Part shown: piece after piece, positions 1-6,195 of the stretch
How the letters are laid out: every line of letters begins with the position of its first letter
How positions within the stretch are numbered: the first letter of the stretch is position 1
Source: Alphaproteobacteria bacterium
GTDB lineage: Bacteria; Pseudomonadota; Alphaproteobacteria; Sphingomonadales; Rhodothalassiaceae
Direction of reading: 5' to 3'
Assembly (NCBI GenBank): GCA_003694205.1
Contig: RFKS01000306.1
Location: forward strand, 1 to 6,908
DNA: 6,908 nucleotides
Notes under the pieces: model-generated
Database searches by the model: none
What the model saw: only the letters and a program-made list of their open reading frames with translations
What the model was told of the DNA's origin: nothing
Made by a program: the position numbers and the translations under genes

Positions 1-46
1 CGCCGAGGCCGGTCGCTCCTGGGCCTGGGAGATCTGAAGGGCGAAT

Positions 47-72
47 GGCCCGGCGCGGTACGGGACCGGGCC
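47..72 (-). terminator. GC-rich inverted repeat, possible terminator
   Basis: The arms GGCCCGG (47-53) and CCGGGCC (66-72) are perfect 7-base complements around a 12-base loop. An alternative right arm with the same sequence lies at 71-77. The repeat sits about 21 bases past the stop of the small exported-protein gene, where a terminator would be expected. There is no T-run after the stem on the minus strand, so it is not a canonical intrinsic terminator. It may simply reflect high G+C. The rest of 1-93 shows no gene. Confidence 0.3.
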
Positions 73-93
73 GGGCCGCTCTCAGGCATCAGG

Positions 94-507
94 TCAGTTC
101 TTCTTCTTGAGCAGGTCCGCGGCCGCCTTGGCGTGGGCGCGGGCCGCGTCGAGATCGTCGGCATCGAGCCCCTCGAGCGCATGCTCGAGTGCCTCCTCGA
201 GGCGCTCTGCCATTTCATCGTCCGCGGCGTCCGCAATGGCGCCATCACCCATCCCGTCGCAGGGATTGATCTGCTCGGCGTCGAATTCCTCGCCGTCGGG
301 GCCGACGAGGCAGTTGATGGCGTGCTGCAGATGGGCGTGCACGCCGTCGAGCGAATCCGCCTGCGCGGCCAGATTGGCGTGTTGCGCCGCGGTGGCGGCT
401 TCCGACGCCGCGTCGCCGCCATGCGCGCTCGCGGGGAACTGAATGAAGAGAATCGCCGAAAAGACGGATACGCCGAGGATCGTCGCCAGCCGGTTGTAAG
501 CTGTCAT
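94..507 (-). CDS. small exported His-rich, two-cysteine protein of unknown function
   Basis: This encodes a 137-residue protein that I cannot assign to a named family. Residues 1-28 look like a Sec signal peptide: a short polar start with Arg6, a hydrophobic core at about 8-24, and ASA at 26-28 as the likely signal peptidase I site. The mature part is about 109 residues, mostly Ala/Asp/Glu-rich and probably helical. It has seven His (29, 43, 57, 59, 62, 109, 125), including an HxHxxH cluster at 57-62. The only two cysteines are C66 and C83, in the stretches INCLVGP and NPCDGMGDG, and could form a periplasmic disulfide. The tail is LLKKKN. The His and acid content suggests metal binding, as in small SmbP-like periplasmic proteins, but that is inference. 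The ATG at 505-507 was chosen because AGGGAG lies 7 bases upstream. A second ATG at 511-513 would be only 1 base from it. The frame stays open upstream to a GTG at 646-648, but that extension would bury the signal peptide. Confidence 0.75.
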   Translation of the reverse strand: MTAYNRLATILGVSVFSAILFIQFPASAHGGDAASEAATAAQHANLAAQADSLDGVHAHLQHAINCLVGPDGEEFDAEQINPCDGMGDGAIADAADDEMAERLEEALEHALEGLDADDLDAARAHAKAAADLLKKKN

Positions 508-514
508 GGTCATG

Positions 515-520
515 CTCCCT
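515..520 (-). promoter_or_regulatory. ribosome binding site deciding the start of the small exported protein
   Basis: AGGGAG on the minus strand lies 7 bases before the ATG at 505-507 and 1 base before the in-frame ATG at 511-513. Normal spacing favours the former. Either start gives essentially the same signal peptide. Confidence 0.6.
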
Positions 521-646
521 GATGACGCGGCGCAGGGACAGGTTGGCTCATCTTCCCGCGCCGATGGACCGATCCGCCGCGCACGAATGGCACGCATCAG
601 GATGCCGTCCCTAGCTGTCACCGTCGCTTGCGGTCGGACGACCCGC

Positions 647-675
647 ACTATACTGCCCGGCGCGGCGGGAAAAAA
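647..675 (-). promoter_or_regulatory. possible promoter for the small exported-protein gene
   Basis: On the minus strand TATAGT (652-647) matches the -10 consensus at five of six positions. The -35 position, 17 bases upstream, is TTTTTT (675-670), a poor -35 match. Transcription from here would leave a leader of about 130 bases before the ATG at 507. It would also exclude translation from the far-upstream GTG at 646-648, which overlaps the -10 box. The 209-base gap 508-716 shows no other gene. Only the -10 is persuasive. Confidence 0.3.
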
Positions 676-716
676 GATTCATGAAAGGAAATGCGTATCG
701 CAGGAAGGCGCCTTGC

Positions 717-1196
717 TCAGGCGTCGGTCTTCGCGCGGCAGCCGGGAAGGGGCATGACCTCGATCCCCTCGTCGAGGAGGTCTGCGGTCTCGTCCGGCGT
801 CGCTTCGCCATAGATGCCACGCCGCGGCACCTCGCCATAATGGATGCGCCGGGCTTCCTCGGCAAAGCGCTCGCCGACATAGTCGCAATTCGCCTCGACA
901 TACCGCCGCACCTTGGCAAAGACGGTATCGAGTTCGCGCGCGAGCTCGGGAGGAAGATTGGGCGCGCCCATCGCCTGCGACATCGGTCCGTCGCTACCGG
1001 GCGCCAAAGGGGGGGCCTCGGCCTTCCGTGTGCCCTGCGAGATATGGGGCGCGGAGAGGGCCTTGCGCACCTCGGGCGAGCCGCATTCGGGGCAGGTGAT
1101 GACGCCAGCGTCCTGCTGCTCGGCGAATTCGTCGTGATTGCGGAACCAGGCCTCGAACCGGTGGCCCTCCGCACAGTCGAGATCGAACACGATCAT
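717..1196 (-). CDS. DUF1178 family protein (zinc-ribbon-like)
   Basis: This 159-residue protein has the shape of the DUF1178 family, which is common in Proteobacteria and has no established function. The N-terminus has C8 and H12 in a CAEGHRFEAWF segment, followed by a CPECGS knuckle (C35, C38) and an EVRKALSAP segment. Together these resemble a small FmdB-like zinc ribbon. The middle (about 55-75) is low-complexity and Pro/Ala-rich. The C-terminal half is a conserved helical segment with RIHYGE and RGIYGEAT at about 117-133, then an acidic helix and the EVMPLPG motif typical of the family end. The ATG at 1194-1196 is preferred because GAGGAG lies 6 bases upstream (1203-1208). A GTG at 1197-1199 is the alternative, only 3 bases from that site. 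The ATG overlaps the upstream hydrolase stop by one base (TGATG), implying translational coupling. It is the last gene of the comF–grxC–nit cluster. The family call is firm; the biochemical role is unknown. Confidence 0.9.
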   Translation of the reverse strand: MIVFDLDCAEGHRFEAWFRNHDEFAEQQDAGVITCPECGSPEVRKALSAPHISQGTRKAEAPPLAPGSDGPMSQAMGAPNLPPELARELDTVFAKVRRYVEANCDYVGERFAEEARRIHYGEVPRRGIYGEATPDETADLLDEGIEVMPLPGCRAKTDA

Positions 1197-2056
1197 CACA
1201 CGCTCCTCGTTCCGTCGGCTACCGCTTCGATCCGCTGCAGGCGAATTGGCCGATCGTGGCGCAGGGCCGGAATGCGCGAACGTGCCTCGGCTACCGCCTC
1301 CAAATCAAGATTAATGACGGCCTCGCCCACATTTTCTTCAAGATCGAGCAGAATCTCGCCCCAAGGTGACACGGCAAGAGCATGCCCAAATGTGGTGCGG
1401 CCGTCGGCGTGGCGACCGACCTGCGCCGGTGCAATGACGAAGGCCCCCGTCTCGATCGCACGGGCGCGCAGAAGCGTGTGCCAGTGGGCGCGGCCGGTCC
1501 TCCTCGTGAAGGCCGATGGCACGAACAGTATCTCGGCGCCGGCGCCGGCCAGCAGGCGGTAGAGATGCGGAAAGCGGAGATCATAGCAGATGCTGAGTCC
1601 GATTGCGGCGAGCGGCGTCGCGACGAGCACCGCCTCGCTGCCGGCACGATAGAGGGCCGATTCCCGGTAACTTTCGCCGTCCGGGAGATCGACATCGAAG
1701 AGATGGATCTTGTCGTAGCGCGCGGCGATGCTGCCGTCGGGCGCGATAAGGAAGGAGCGGTTGGCAAGACGGTCCTGTGCGACGCGGATTGGCATCGAAC
1801 CGATCAGCAGATGAATGCCGAGATCGGCCGCCAGCGTGCGAAATCGCGGCAGCGCCGGGTCGTCCGCCTCGGAGTGAGTCGCGGCGAGAAGCCGCGTGCG
1901 CGAGCGCTCGACGATGGTCGTCATCTCGGGCGTCGCAACGAGCTCCGCTCCCTTGGCCGCGGCCCTGCGGATCAACGCTTCCGCGGTGGCGACATTCTCC
2001 GCCGGCTCGCGCGAGGAGGTCATCTGCAGAATACCGACGCGGCAGTGACGCGCCAT
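1196..2056 (-). CDS. carbon-nitrogen hydrolase, Nit1/Nit2-like (possible deaminated glutathione amidase)
   Basis: This is a 286-residue nitrilase-superfamily amidase of full family length. The Glu-Lys-Cys triad is visible: E44 in ATPEM, K116 in RYDKIHLFDVD and C157 in SICYDLRFP. The KIHLFDVD and CYDLRFP(H) signatures are typical of the Nit1/Nit2 branch, which hydrolyses deaminated glutathione or omega-amides such as alpha-ketoglutaramate in the cytosol. Other family landmarks are FVPSAFT (178-184), HWHTLLRARAIE (191-202) and the SPWGEIL turn (230-236). Lying directly behind glutaredoxin fits a glutathione-repair role, but the exact substrate cannot be read from sequence. The ATG at 2054-2056 overlaps the grxC stop by one base. 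A GTG at 2057-2059 would give a 4-base overlap and one extra residue. No strong Shine-Dalgarno is seen, so initiation probably relies on coupling to grxC. Confidence 0.93.
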   Translation of the reverse strand: MARHCRVGILQMTSSREPAENVATAEALIRRAAAKGAELVATPEMTTIVERSRTRLLAATHSEADDPALPRFRTLAADLGIHLLIGSMPIRVAQDRLANRSFLIAPDGSIAARYDKIHLFDVDLPDGESYRESALYRAGSEAVLVATPLAAIGLSICYDLRFPHLYRLLAGAGAEILFVPSAFTRRTGRAHWHTLLRARAIETGAFVIAPAQVGRHADGRTTFGHALAVSPWGEILLDLEENVGEAVINLDLEAVAEARSRIPALRHDRPIRLQRIEAVADGTRSV

Positions 2057-2316
2057 CACGACAGCCCGAGCAACCTGTCGAGCTCCCCCGAATCTTCAAG
2101 CGCGTGGAGGTCGTCACATCCGCCGACATGGCGTCCGTCGATGAAGATCTGCGGCACGCTCGTGCGGCCGCCGGCGCGCTTGATCATCTCGCGCCGCTTC
2201 GCGCCACCGAAGGTGATGTCGATCTCGCGAAAGGGGACACCCTTCCTGTTGAGCAGGCCCTTCGCCCGGTAGCAATAGGGACAAAGGGCGGTGGAATAGA
2301 TCTCGATCTCGGCCAT
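2056..2316 (-). CDS. grxC: glutaredoxin 3
   Basis: This 86-residue dithiol glutaredoxin reduces disulfides and mixed glutathione disulfides in the cytosol at the expense of glutathione. It starts MAEIEIYS and carries the CPYC active site at residues 12-15. The cis-proline TSVPQIFI segment lies at about 60-67, and the GGCDDL glutathione-binding loop follows. Length and motifs match bacterial GrxC (GrxC family, TIGR02181-type). The ATG at 2314-2316 was chosen because AGGGAG lies 5 bases upstream (2322-2327) and the protein then begins at the usual first beta strand. An ATG 24 bases further upstream would add eight unusual residues. A 45-base gap separates it from comF. That gap contains GATAAT on the minus strand (2351-2346), a good -10 match without a recognisable -35, so an extra weak internal promoter is possible. 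Confidence 0.95.
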   Translation of the reverse strand: MAEIEIYSTALCPYCYRAKGLLNRKGVPFREIDITFGGAKRREMIKRAGGRTSVPQIFIDGRHVGGCDDLHALEDSGELDRLLGLS

Positions 2317-2361
2317 GGAGACTCCCTGTACCGCGGCCAACCGCGATTATCCTCGGGCGCT

Positions 2362-3105
2362 CTATATGGCGATTTGCCCCGGTGTGGCAACCCGCGCCAG
2401 CGTCAGCACCTCGACCGCCCGCGCGCCCGCCTTGCCGAGCACCCGTGCGCAGGCCTCGGCCGTGGCGCCGGTAGTGAGCACGTCGTCGACGAGAAGAACC
2501 GTGCGCCCGGCCACATCCCCGCGGACGGAAAAGGCGGCGCGCACATTCGCGTGCCGTTGCCGGTAATTGAGCCCGCCCTGGCGCGGCGTCCTGCGGTGAC
2601 GGATGAGAAGCAAGGGGTGCCATTGCCGGTCGGCGGCGCGCGCGACGGCGCGGGCGAGCAGGGCCGACTGGTTGAAGCGACGGGCGAGAAGCCGGCTACG
2701 GTGCAGCGGGACGGGCACCACGATCTCGGCATCCTGCACCAGCTCCGGCGCGTGGCGCGCCATCATCGTGCCGAGCGGGCCGGCAAGGTCGGTGCGGTCG
2801 CCATGTTTGAGGGCGAGGATGAGGCGGCGGCTGGCGTCGTCGTAGACGAGAAGGCTGCGCGCGCGGCGATAGGGCGGCGGTCGGGCCATGCAGCGCGCGC
2901 AAAGACTGTTGCCCGAGAGGGAGTGCTCGAAAGGATGGCCGCAACGGGTGCAGCTCGGCTCACCGATGAACACGAGTTCCGACCAGCAGGCCGCGCACAG
3001 GCGCCCCTGGTCCGCAAGGAGGGCGCCGCAGCCAAGGCAGCGGGGCGGTAACAGCAAATCGAGCCCCTGACGGAGAAGGCCCGGGAGTGAGCGCGCAAGC
3101 TCCAT
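2362..3105 (-). CDS. comF: ComF family phosphoribosyltransferase-like protein
   Basis: This 247-residue protein has the two-part ComF layout. The N-terminal zinc-finger-like part has four CxxC pairs (C23/C26, C37/C40, C52/C55, C69/C72), and the C-terminal part is a type I phosphoribosyltransferase fold. The PRPP-binding motif [13 protein letters not shown] is intact at 203-215. Other family landmarks are LKHGDR (99-104), VPVPLH (130-135), RRFNQS (142-147) and [10 protein letters not shown] (175-184). ComF proteins act in DNA uptake in competent bacteria, but orthologues (E. coli GntX/YhgH type) are widespread in species not known to be competent. The real job here is therefore uncertain. It is the first gene of the minus-strand cluster and is divergent from hisG. 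No Shine-Dalgarno precedes the ATG, and a possible -10 box ends only 6 bases before it, suggesting a leaderless message. Confidence 0.93.
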   Translation of the reverse strand: MELARSLPGLLRQGLDLLLPPRCLGCGALLADQGRLCAACWSELVFIGEPSCTRCGHPFEHSLSGNSLCARCMARPPPYRRARSLLVYDDASRRLILALKHGDRTDLAGPLGTMMARHAPELVQDAEIVVPVPLHRSRLLARRFNQSALLARAVARAADRQWHPLLLIRHRRTPRQGGLNYRQRHANVRAAFSVRGDVAGRTVLLVDDVLTTGATAEACARVLGKAGARAVEVLTLARVATPGQIAI

Positions 3106-3111
3106 GCCGGC

Positions 3112-3140
3112 AGTCTAGCGCGAATCCGGTGTCCTGCCAG
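3112..3140 (-). promoter_or_regulatory. possible comF promoter (leaderless arrangement)
   Basis: On the minus strand CTGGCA (3140-3135) and TAGACT (3117-3112) are separated by 17 bases, and each matches the sigma-70 consensus at four of six positions. The -10 box ends 6 bases before the comF ATG (3105-3103), so transcription would begin at or next to the start codon. The absence of a Shine-Dalgarno sequence fits this. It is a pattern match only. Confidence 0.35.
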
Positions 3141-3192
3141 CATTCCATCGAGCCCGTGGCCGCGGCGCGAAGGGCGGCTGTCATGGGGAGCC

Positions 3193-3221
3193 GTGACAGG
3201 GCGTTCCGTGCAGGTTAGAAG
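3193..3221 (+). promoter_or_regulatory. possible hisG operon promoter
   Basis: GTGACA (3193-3198, five of six to TTGACA) and TAGAAG (3216-3221, four of six to TATAAT) are 17 bases apart. The predicted start of transcription is about 25 bases before the hisG ATG, leaving room for the AAGGGA ribosome site at 3242-3247. I see no his leader peptide or attenuator in the short leader. The whole divergent gap 3106-3252 contains only this and the comF promoter candidate. Confidence 0.4.
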
Positions 3222-3252
3222 AGCGGCGAACCGTTGGCGGAAAGGGACGACG

Positions 3253-3927
3253 ATGACGGATCTGGGCGACGGGCTCGTGCTGGCCTTGCCGAAAGGACGC
3301 ATTCTCGATTCGGCGCTGCCTCTTCTCGAACGCGTCGGGATTGTTCCGGAGGCGGATTTCTTCGATCCCGCATCGCGCAAGCTTCATTTCGCGACCTCGA
3401 CGCCCGGGCTGTCGCTGATCCGTGTGCGCGCCTTTGACGTCGCCACCTTCGTCGCCTTCGGTGCGGCGCATCTCGGCATTGCCGGCAACGACGTCCTGCT
3501 CGAGTTCGATTATCCCGAAATCTACGCACCGCTCGATCTCGATATCGGCCACTGCCGCCTGTCGCTGGCCGAGCCGGAGGCAATGGCTGCCGAGGATGAT
3601 CCGTCCCAATGGTCGCATGTGCGGGTGGCGACGAAATACCCCAATGTGACGCGCGCCCATTTTGCCCGCCGCGGCGTGCAGGCCGAGTGCATCAAGCTCA
3701 ATGGTGCACTCGAGCTGGCGCCTGCATTGGGGCTGTGCCGCCGCATCGTCGATCTCGTGTCGACCGGTGCGACCCTGCGCGCGAACGGTTTGCGAGAGGT
3801 CGAGGTGCTGGCCGAGGTCACGGCGCGGCTGGTCGTCAACCGGGCCGCCTTTAAGACCCGGCCGCACGAGGTCGGACGGTGGATCGATCGCGTCGCGAGC
3901 CTCTGCGGAGGGGCCGATGCCGCTTGA
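3253..3927 (+). CDS. hisG: ATP phosphoribosyltransferase, catalytic subunit (short form)
   Basis: HisG condenses ATP with PRPP, the committed and feedback-regulated first step of histidine synthesis in the cytosol. This 224-residue protein shows LALPKGR (9-15), [10 protein letters not shown] (75-84), VATKYPN (125-131) and the PRPP loop [14 protein letters not shown] (167-180). The protein ends soon after the second domain and lacks the C-terminal regulatory domain of about 80 residues found in long forms such as E. coli HisG. It is therefore a short form, which in known cases works as an octamer with the HisRS-like regulatory subunit HisZ. No hisZ lies in this window. The ATG at 3253 was chosen because AAGGGA is 5 bases upstream and homologues begin near the LALPKGR strand. 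An in-frame start at 3193 would add 20 atypical basic residues and overlaps the promoter candidate. It is the first gene of the plus-strand operon and overlaps hisD by 11 bases. Confidence 0.96.
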   Translation: MTDLGDGLVLALPKGRILDSALPLLERVGIVPEADFFDPASRKLHFATSTPGLSLIRVRAFDVATFVAFGAAHLGIAGNDVLLEFDYPEIYAPLDLDIGHCRLSLAEPEAMAAEDDPSQWSHVRVATKYPNVTRAHFARRGVQAECIKLNGALELAPALGLCRRIVDLVSTGATLRANGLREVEVLAEVTARLVVNRAAFKTRPHEVGRWIDRVASLCGGADAA

Positions 3928-5218
3928 ACTCGACCTCCGGGTTCCCGATGCCGGGTCAGCATTGTCCGAATTCCTCGTGCGCAGACGGGCGCGTGCGGAG
4001 GATGTCCGTGACGCGGTGCGTGCCATTATTGATGCGGTGATCCGCGAAGGCGACCGGGCGCTGTGCGAGCTGACCGCGCGGCTTGACGGCTTTTCTTCCG
4101 ATCCGGCGGAGCTGATGGTGCCGCCCGCGGCGCTGGCCGGGGCCTGCGCGGACATCGATCCCGAACTCCGCCACGCGCTTGAATTCGCCGCCGAGCGGAT
4201 TCGCGCCTTTCACGAAGGGCAGCGGCCCCGTGACCGCAGCCATACCGATGCCGCCGGGGTTCGCCTCGGCGAGCGCTGGACCGCCATTGAGGCGGTGGGG
4301 CTTTATGTTCCGGGTGGGCAGGCGAGCTATCCCTCAAGCGTTCTCATGAACGCGATTCCCGCCCGCGTGGCGGGGGTCGGGCGGCTGGTGATGGTCGTTC
4401 CGGCACCGGGCGGGCGGGTTCCGGCGCCGGTTCTCGCAGCCGCAGCGCTTGCCGGGGTCGATGCCGTCTATCGCATCGGCGGCGCGCAGGCGATCGCCGC
4501 GCTTGCCTATGGCACCGCGACGATTCCCACCGTCGACAAGATTGTCGGCCCGGGCAATGCCTATGTGGCGGAGGCCAAGCGGCAGGTCTATGGGCAGGTC
4601 GGGATCGACAGCATCGCGGGGCCGTCCGAGATCCTCATCGTCGCCGACGGTCAGAACGATTCGCGCGCGATCGCCGCCGACCTGCTGGCGCAGGCCGAGC
4701 ATGACCGCGATGCACAGGCGATTCTCGTGACCGACGATGCCGCTTTTGCCCAAGACGTCAAAGCGGCGGTCGCGCGGCAACTGGGGCAACTCGGCCGGTC
4801 GGCGATCGCGGCTGCGAGCTGGGACGCGCATGGTGCGGTGATCCTGGTCGAGGACCTCGCGCGCGACGCGCCGCCCCTCGTCGACCGGCTGGCACCCGAA
4901 CATCTCGAGCTGGCGGTCGCGGAACCCGACGCCCTGCTGGCCCGGATTCGCCATGCCGGGGCGATCTTTCTCGGCCGCCACACGCCGGAAGCCGTTGGCG
5001 ACTATGTGGCCGGGCCGAGCCATGTCCTGCCCACCGGCGGCGGTGCCCGCTTTTCCGGCGGCCTTTCGGTCCTTGATTTCATGAAGCGGACGACGCTGAT
5101 CGGCTGCAGCGCGGCGGCACTCGAGGCGATCGGCCCGGCGGCGATACGGCTTGCCGAGGCGGAGGGTCTCGATGGCCACGCGCGCTCGGTCGCCCTGCGG
5201 CTGGACGGGGCGCGATGA
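3917..5218 (+). CDS. hisD: histidinol dehydrogenase
   Basis: HisD is a zinc enzyme that oxidises L-histidinol to L-histidine in two NAD+-dependent steps, the end of the histidine pathway. The 433-residue protein has the full family length. The zinc ligands are in place: Q259 and H262 in LLAQAEHD, D362 in GDYVAGPSH and H421 in GHARSVAL. The catalytic pair E328-H329 lies in APEHLEL. The NAD-binding region shows [15 protein letters not shown] (130-144) and [12 protein letters not shown] (206-217), and the family signature begins at [13 protein letters not shown] (232-244). The ATG at 3917 sits inside the end of hisG with GGAGG 5 bases upstream (3907-3911). Much longer in-frame starts are antisense-free noise, because they lie in hisG coding sequence. 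It overlaps the next gene by 4 bases (ATGA). No key residue is missing. Confidence 0.98.
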   Translation: MPLELDLRVPDAGSALSEFLVRRRARAEDVRDAVRAIIDAVIREGDRALCELTARLDGFSSDPAELMVPPAALAGACADIDPELRHALEFAAERIRAFHEGQRPRDRSHTDAAGVRLGERWTAIEAVGLYVPGGQASYPSSVLMNAIPARVAGVGRLVMVVPAPGGRVPAPVLAAAALAGVDAVYRIGGAQAIAALAYGTATIPTVDKIVGPGNAYVAEAKRQVYGQVGIDSIAGPSEILIVADGQNDSRAIAADLLAQAEHDRDAQAILVTDDAAFAQDVKAAVARQLGQLGRSAIAAASWDAHGAVILVEDLARDAPPLVDRLAPEHLELAVAEPDALLARIRHAGAIFLGRHTPEAVGDYVAGPSHVLPTGGGARFSGGLSVLDFMKRTTLIGCSAAALEAIGPAAIRLAEAEGLDGHARSVALRLDGAR

Positions 5219-5715
5219 GCCGCGGTCGACACAAGCCGCCGCAGAGGCTGGTGGCGGTGACGCTTGACGAGGCGAGCATCGTGCGCTGGAGCGCCGATGT
5301 CGAGCACGAGCGGCGGGTCGCCATTTTCGACCTCCTCGAAGAGAACAGCTTCGCCCCGACGGCGCCTTTCGCGGGTGGCTATCGTGGCCCCTTCCGGCTT
5401 CATCTTCGCATCGAGGACGGGCGGCTCGTCTTCGAGCTCTCTGACGAGAGCGGCGGCTATCTCGATTCCTTTCGCCTCGCCCTGACTCCGTTCCGACGCG
5501 TCATCAAGGAGTATTTCCTCGTCTGCGACTCCTATTACCGGGCCATCAAGTCGGCGAGCCCGCAGCAGATCGAGGCCATCGACATGGGCCGGCGTGGCCT
5601 TCATGATGAGGCGGCGCGGCTTTTGCGCGAGCGGCTGAAGGCAAAGGTCGAGATCGACGAGAACACCGCCCGGCGGCTGTTCACGCTGATCTGCGTCCTG
5701 CACATTCGGGGCTGA
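5215..5715 (+). CDS. UPF0262 family protein
   Basis: This 166-residue cytosolic protein has no signal peptide or membrane segment. It matches the UPF0262 family, which is essentially alphaproteobacterial and functionally uncharacterised. Recognisable segments are RLVAVTLDE near 11-19, VEHERRVAIFDLLEEN at about 29-44, the RLALTPFRRVIKEYF core at about 86-100 followed by CDSYYRAI, and the IEAIDMGRRGLHDEAA helix near the C-terminus. The Arg/Glu-rich tail ends in LFTLICVLHIRG. The start ATG overlaps the hisD stop (ATGA), so translation is probably coupled to hisD. Its position directly behind hisD and before a low-molecular-weight phosphatase gene is a recurring alphaproteobacterial arrangement from my knowledge of such genomes. 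No motif in the sequence reveals a catalytic role. Confidence 0.92.
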   Translation: MSRGRHKPPQRLVAVTLDEASIVRWSADVEHERRVAIFDLLEENSFAPTAPFAGGYRGPFRLHLRIEDGRLVFELSDESGGYLDSFRLALTPFRRVIKEYFLVCDSYYRAIKSASPQQIEAIDMGRRGLHDEAARLLRERLKAKVEIDENTARRLFTLICVLHIRG

Positions 5716-5720
5716 ATCGC

Positions 5721-6191
5721 ATGACCGGCAGGCCCGCAAACCCGTCCTCGCGCACCATCCCGCCGCCGCGGCGGATTCTGTTTCTCTGTGACAGGAATTC
5801 GGTGCGATCGCCGATGGCGCACGCTCTCGCCGCCGCCCGCGCCGGCACTGCCGCCCGCATCGACTCGGTCGGTCTCGAGGCGGGGGCGCTCGACCCCTTC
5901 TCCATTGCCGTGATGGCCGAGATCGGAATCGACATTTCGGGGCATGTGCCGCGTGAGTCGGACGCGCTCGGCGAGGCGAGGTTCGACCTCATCATCGCCC
6001 TCACGCCGGCGGCGCGGTCGCGGGCGCGGGACATTGCCGCCGTCAGCGGGGCCGAGGTCGCCTTCTGGCCGATTGCCGATCCGACGCTGGGCGAGGGCAG
6101 CCGCGAGCAGCGGCTTGCCGCCTATCGCGCCGTACGCGACGATCTCGCGGCACGCATCGCAGCCATCTTGCCGGCGCCGGCGGCGGGCTGA
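5721..6191 (+). CDS. low-molecular-weight phosphatase / arsenate reductase-like protein
   Basis: This 156-residue protein has the LMW protein tyrosine phosphatase fold pattern. The active-site loop C-x5-R is C23-D-R-N-S-V-R29, followed by S30-P-M-A, and the general-acid Asp is probably D120 in the WPIADP segment. Between them lie DSVGLEAGALDPF (48-60) and EIGIDISGH (67-75), both typical of the family. The segment EGSREQRLAAYRAVRDDL (125-142) resembles the phosphatase group that travels with UPF0262 genes in Alphaproteobacteria. The substrate is unknown. An arsenate reductase would need extra resolving cysteines, but C23 is the only Cys, so arsenate reduction of the ArsC type is unlikely. The loop has Asp-Arg where classical enzymes have x-Gly, which could alter phosphate binding. 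The gene starts 5 bases after the UPF0262 stop with no clear Shine-Dalgarno and ends 4 bases from the converging ubiA stop. Confidence 0.85.
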   Translation: MTGRPANPSSRTIPPPRRILFLCDRNSVRSPMAHALAAARAGTAARIDSVGLEAGALDPFSIAVMAEIGIDISGHVPRESDALGEARFDLIIALTPAARSRARDIAAVSGAEVAFWPIADPTLGEGSREQRLAAYRAVRDDLAARIAAILPAPAAG

Positions 6192-6195
6192 TCGC

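Noticed and set aside
670..714. Palindrome AAGGCGCCTT (705-714) and T6 on the minus strand (675-670) as a terminator after DUF1178
   Set aside because: The palindrome has no loop and would form only a tiny stem, and the T-run is about 30 bases away. It is not a credible intrinsic terminator.
681..1562. 293-codon plus-strand open frame over DUF1178 and the hydrolase C-terminus
   Set aside because: It is antisense to two recognised genes. The ATG at 681 lies in the intergenic gap but the product matches nothing I recognise.
1382..2272. 296-codon plus-strand open frame
   Set aside because: It is antisense to the nitrilase-family gene and grxC and shows no motif or ribosome site.
1777..3051. 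424-codon plus-strand open frame across the hydrolase, grxC and comF
   Set aside because: It is antisense to three genes with intact catalytic motifs. Its translation is Arg/Ala-rich with no recognisable domain, as expected of shadow frames in G+C-rich DNA.
3122..3126. GAATC (GANTC, CcrM methylation site) inside the comF promoter spacer, and GATTC at 676-680
   Set aside because: GANTC sites also occur within genes here at roughly the frequency expected by chance, so these two carry no special signal.
3222..3252. Histidine attenuator or leader peptide before hisG
   Set aside because: The leader is about 25 bases from the best promoter candidate and contains no run of His codons or paired hairpins.
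3181..4155. 324-codon minus-strand open frame over hisG and the start of hisD
   Set aside because: It is antisense to clearly functional his genes and its composition is that of a shadow frame.
4334..5179. 281-codon minus-strand open frame inside hisD
   Set aside because: It is antisense to the zinc and catalytic motifs of HisD and has no family features.
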